Assembly: GCA_900545625.1 (NCBI GenBank)
Contig: UQZS01000044.1
Location: 1-15,545 of the forward strand
Direction: 5' to 3'
From: an uncultured Oscillospiraceae bacterium
GTDB taxonomy: Bacteria > Bacillota > Clostridia > Oscillospirales > Acutalibacteraceae
Length of the DNA stretch: 15,545 nucleotides
Position 1 is the first letter of the stretch; every line of letters starts with the position of its first letter. The notes beneath the pieces are model-generated. The model saw nothing but the letters and a program-made list of their open reading frames with translations, did not search any database and was not told the origin of the DNA. Made by a program: the position numbers and the translations under genes. Below, piece after piece: positions 12,942 to 15,545 of this stretch.

Positions 12942-14099
12942 TCAGCCGACAGGGACGAGGTCCGCATAGCTGAAGTTGCTGAAGCTGTTGGTGACCTGCG
13001 TGGTCGCGTCGCCGACGATCTGCACCGCGTTCGTGCGCACCGTAAACTTGCCGTACGCCGTATAGGAATAAGACAGGCTCTGCAGCTGATCCGTCGCACT
13101 GTTGTAAACGAACTGAACGGTGATGTCGGAATACGCCATCTCCAGATCCGTCAGCTTCAATACGCTGATCGAAGTGCCGGCGAGGTTGATCGCATTGGCG
13201 ATTACATCCTCGACCTCATTCTGCACCAGATAGTCGTCTGTGAAGCGGGAAAGTCCGGTCTCGCCTGCACGGTTCGGATTATCCACGTTCTTCAGGCGGA
13301 TCGTGTAATTCACAATATTGCCGTCCGTGCTGGTAGCTCGATTTACGACCTGAATGTCATCCGCGGTCAGATTCGTTATTTTCAGCAGATAGTTTGCCTG
13401 GCCAGCTTCCTGGATAGCGGCCAGCGTATCCGCACTGTAACGCTGTGAAATCGTACCGACATCCACGAAATCGCCTACAATGCTGTCCAGCGAAAGCTGG
13501 GCAACACCAAGGATCTGGTTGAGTGTTGCGGTCTGCTCACCGACGGAAACGTGACCGTCCGGTGTGAAGCTCGCCGTGCGGTTAAATGTGTAGGCATCCA
13601 GCGCGGCATTCGAAGTCGCGTTGTTGAGGATCTGTGCAGCCTGCGCGCGTTCTTCCGCGTCGCCGACTTCGCCGACAAAGGCATATTCTTCCGGATCATG
13701 TGTGATCGCCGGCTGACCGGTGAAGGATTCTTCAATGCGGTCAAGCAGGCCGATGAGCGTGGACTGCAAATTGTCAATGCCGTCCGCGATCGTAATGCCG
13801 AGGCCGCTGCTGTCGCTGCCGCTGTCCCCGGAGGGCGTTGTGGTAGAAGGCGTCTCAGCAGGCGTCGTGGGGGTATCCGTCGTATCCCCGCCGCTCGGGT
13901 TCTGCACCACGACCTGCTGTGCGGCCGAGGAGTACAGCGGAACCGTATGCGGGTCGCCGGAGGAGGCAAAGCCATAAATTCCGGCGGTCAATGCAACCGC
14001 AAGCACGATCGCGCAAAAGCGCACCCAACCGCGCTGGCGTCTGCTCTTTTTTGCCTGCAATTCCTCGAGCGTCAGCTCGGGCTTATTTTTCTTCGCCAT
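12942..14099 (-). CDS. Single-pass surface protein of unknown function (MAKK paralogue 2)
   Basis: 385 aa. A charged cytoplasmic tail (1-24, MAKKNKPELTLEELQAKKSRR), one membrane segment (about 25-46), a Thr/Pro/Ser/Gly linker (about 67-102), and an extracellular domain of about 280 residues. It is clearly related to its neighbour at 14147-15082 in order and motifs: RTASF/RTSEF, GxxTxTLN, DSVVGGF-like, a KxTxLxAxDxQ run, RxTxDxxVQxEV, and a closing SYSY...SNFSY. No enzyme motif is visible. AAGGAAG precedes the ATG. It lies 47 bp downstream of its paralogue with no terminator between, so they are co-transcribed. It may sense, scaffold or bind something at the envelope; I cannot say which. Confidence 0.82.
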   Translation of the reverse strand: MAKKNKPELTLEELQAKKSRRQRGWVRFCAIVLAVALTAGIYGFASSGDPHTVPLYSSAAQQVVVQNPSGGDTTDTPTTPAETPSTTTPSGDSGSDSSGLGITIADGIDNLQSTLIGLLDRIEESFTGQPAITHDPEEYAFVGEVGDAEERAQAAQILNNATSNAALDAYTFNRTASFTPDGHVSVGEQTATLNQILGVAQLSLDSIVGDFVDVGTISQRYSADTLAAIQEAGQANYLLKITNLTADDIQVVNRATSTDGNIVNYTIRLKNVDNPNRAGETGLSRFTDDYLVQNEVEDVIANAINLAGTSISVLKLTDLEMAYSDITVQFVYNSATDQLQSLSYSYTAYGKFTVRTNAVQIVGDATTQVTNSFSNFSYADLVPVG

Positions 14100-14146
14100 G
14101 GTATTCTTCCTTTCGCAAATCCATTGCAGTCTGTATCAAGCACGGT

Positions 14147-15082
14147 TTAATATACGAAGTTCGTGTAGGAAGCCTCGGTGTGCATAGCGCCCGTACCCGT
14201 GATCGGGATGATCGCCGCACGAAGCCCAAGCTCCGAGACCGTCGCGTCATAGGAATAGCGCAGTTCCGTCAGCTGTCCCTCTGTGATCACGACCGTAACA
14301 CTGATGTTGCTGTACGTGCCCACAAGGCTTGTCACTTCCAGCGCGGAGCCGACCTGATCCTGGATCTCTGCAGAGACTTCATCCTGTACGACGATATCTT
14401 CCGTCAAGCGGTTGAGCGCTGTGGAGCCGTCACGCTTCGGGGTGTTTGCATCCGGAAGTGTGAACGTGTATGTATCGCCGTTGACCTGCAGGTTCTGAAG
14501 ATCCGCTGCCTGCAGCGAGGTCGCCTTCAGCTTATAATACGCACCGTGATAACCGATCGCTTCCTGCGCATCTGCGCCCTTCGCGATATCTACGGTCTTG
14601 TTGCCGATACCGAGGAAGCCGCCGACCACCGAGTCAATGCTTGCGTTCGGATCGACCGCCTGAATGATGCCGTTGAGCGTGCTCGTTGCACCGCCGACGT
14701 CTACGTTCTGCGTGAATTCACTCGTGCGCGACCATGTATAGCCCGCGCCGCCGTCCACCGCAGCCTTCGTTGCCGCGTTGATCGCGTCCGCCGCAGTTTG
14801 CGCTTCATCCGATACAGGCGCCGCTGCATCGCCGCCGGTCGCTGTGCCGCCGCCGGAAACTACGCCGCCGGAAACCGTGCCGGTGTTTGTTTGGATGGAT
14901 TGATAAACGGTTCTGCCTTCGCCGAACGCAACATATGTAGCCGCATAGGCAAAGACGACAGCCAAAAACAGCGCGCACGCTTTGAGGAAGGTTTCGCCGA
15001 AGATCTTTCTTTTTTCTCTTTTGCGATCCATCTTCGCCAGCCGTTCTTCGGGCGTGAGCGCGATTTTCTCCTTTTTAGCCAT
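14147..15082 (-). CDS. Single-pass surface protein of unknown function (MAKK paralogue 1)
   Basis: 311 aa. A charged cytoplasmic tail (1-30, MAKKEKIALTPEERLAKMDR), a membrane segment (about 31-53), a Gly/Thr/Val linker (about 66-90), and an extracellular domain ending in ITGTGAMHTEASYTNFVY. The tail is similar to that of the downstream paralogue, both with MAKK and a T(L/P)EE(L/R) stretch, so the cytoplasmic part may be functional. The start at 15082 has AAAGGGGA about 10 nt upstream. A longer frame to 15124 would begin inside the leader hairpin. First gene of a two-gene operon with a clear promoter. Confidence 0.82.
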   Translation of the reverse strand: MAKKEKIALTPEERLAKMDRKREKRKIFGETFLKACALFLAVVFAYAATYVAFGEGRTVYQSIQTNTGTVSGGVVSGGGTATGGDAAAPVSDEAQTAADAINAATKAAVDGGAGYTWSRTSEFTQNVDVGGATSTLNGIIQAVDPNASIDSVVGGFLGIGNKTVDIAKGADAQEAIGYHGAYYKLKATSLQAADLQNLQVNGDTYTFTLPDANTPKRDGSTALNRLTEDIVVQDEVSAEIQDQVGSALEVTSLVGTYSNISVTVVITEGQLTELRYSYDATVSELGLRAAIIPITGTGAMHTEASYTNFVY

Positions 15083-15115
15083 TCTGACCGAATCCCCTTT
15101 CTGAGTCGATGAACA

Positions 15116-15136
15116 GATTAGCATCCCATGCTAATC
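15116..15136 (-). promoter_or_regulatory. Perfect 9-bp inverted repeat at the start of the MAKK operon mRNA
   Basis: GATTAGCAT-CCC-ATGCTAATC lies just downstream of the predicted transcription start (about 15141). It has the placement of an operator or a 5' mRNA hairpin, as also seen for the VanY-type gene, but with a different sequence. Confidence 0.7.
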
Positions 15137-15147
15137 GATACTACTAT

Positions 15148-15176
15148 AATTTACAATAAAATCTCCGAAATGTCAA
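15148..15176 (-). promoter_or_regulatory. Promoter of the MAKK operon
   Basis: Minus-strand TTGACA (15171-15176, perfect), 17-bp spacer, TAAATT (15148-15153, weak -10). Confidence 0.7.
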
Positions 15177-15490
15177 TAAATAATCCGCATTTTGTGGCAG
15201 TTTTATTGAAAAGGTCGGCAAAATATCCCAGACGGCAGGGCTTCGTGGAAAAAAGCGGACAAAGTCGGTGCGTTTTGAACACTTTTTTAGAAATTTTATC
15301 CCAAAAAACAACAGACCGCTTTTCCATGTCCCACGCGCGCGACCTGCTTTGCACATAAATTTTTTTGGTACGCGCCTTGCAGGCTCTCGCTTTTGAATTT
15401 TTTTTGCAATTTATTTATCCAAAAAAAACAGACCGCATCGCTGGTTCTGCTCTCTGCGCCGCTCCGTTTTCGGCAGACCAAAGGCAGACA
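15177..15490. other. AT-rich interval with an imperfect direct duplication, no gene seen
   Basis: No convincing ORF, tRNA or promoter. Two stretches about 120 bp apart share the order GCnTTTTGAA, a T-run, AATTT, TTTATCC, an A-run, then CAGACCGC (roughly 15270-15319 and 15390-15437). Long T and A runs make this region unlike the GC-rich flanks. Confidence 0.5.
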
Positions 15491-15525
15491 AAAGAAAGCG
15501 CGGCGAGGGAATTTCCTCGCCGCGC
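15491..15525 (-). terminator. Terminator for a minus-strand gene beyond the right edge
   Basis: GCGCGGCGAGG and CCTCGCCGCGC (15498-15508 and 15515-15525) pair over 11 bp. On the minus strand TTTCTTTT follows. The gene it serves would lie to the right. No stop codon is identifiable in the last 20 bases. Confidence 0.75.
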
Positions 15526-15545
15526 AGGATTGGACGAATCGTGGC

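Noticed and set aside
13919..15112. 397-codon plus-strand open frame opposite the MAKK paralogues
   Set aside because: Cys/Arg-rich shadow frame. The minus strand has paralogous proteins, ribosome sites, a promoter and a terminator.
15295..15425. DnaA-box-like TTATCC sequences suggesting an origin
   Set aside because: Only two partial matches (TTATCCAAA and TTATCCCAA) in AT-rich sequence, and no dnaA, dnaN or cluster of boxes. Chance is sufficient.

Overview
The window looks like a chromosomal segment from a moderately GC-rich, Gram-positive gut bacterium of the class Clostridia, with an Oscillospirales/Ruminococcaceae-type lineage as my best guess. The basis is an infC-rpmI-rplT operon with a Firmicutes-style leader attenuator, strong GGAGG ribosome-binding sites, textbook SigA promoters with 17-bp spacers, Pro/Thr/Glu surface linkers, and intergenic palindromes and short tandem repeats of a kind I associate with gut Clostridia. 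No database search was possible, so the taxonomy is inference.

Left part (1-2232, minus strand): a housekeeping translation operon. A SigA promoter and an attenuated leader precede infC (IF3, apparently with a rare AUC start), rpmI (L35) and rplT (L20). A SpoU/TrmH-family RNA methyltransferase follows, overlapping by 4 nt the first 19 codons of a probable dprA that runs off the left edge.

Glycan part (2332-6090 and 10071-11531): three glycosidase-type genes without visible secretion signals. These are an Asp-box sialidase-superfamily protein (minus), a GH35 beta-galactosidase (minus) and a GH29 alpha-L-fucosidase (plus). Together they would suit intracellular trimming of host-type glycans (sialyl, galactosyl and fucosyl caps). 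All three share an unusual leader: an array of 7-bp repeats (TCTAAnn in mRNA sense) ending just upstream of the Shine-Dalgarno, preceded by a C-rich block. The same module is tandemly triplicated (106, 106 and 108 bp) between the sialidase and galactosidase genes, and it is joined to interchangeable palindromic modules. This composite repeat family is the most interesting feature of the window.

Cell-envelope part (6457-9937): a membrane-anchored VanY-type D,D-carboxypeptidase (minus) is divergent from an M28-family zinc peptidase with four predicted membrane segments, two of them inserted inside the catalytic domain. The M28 gene is followed at short distance by a lipoprotein of unknown function and a strong terminator. 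Between the galactosidase and VanY genes lies an intergenic region with three palindromic elements and a second 7-bp repeat array.

Right part (11545-15545, minus strand): a small four-helix membrane protein, an anchored NodB-type polysaccharide deacetylase, and a two-gene operon of paralogous single-pass surface proteins (both beginning MAKK) of unknown function. The last 460 bases hold that operon's promoter and hairpin, an AT-rich imperfectly duplicated stretch, and a terminator belonging to a gene beyond the right edge.
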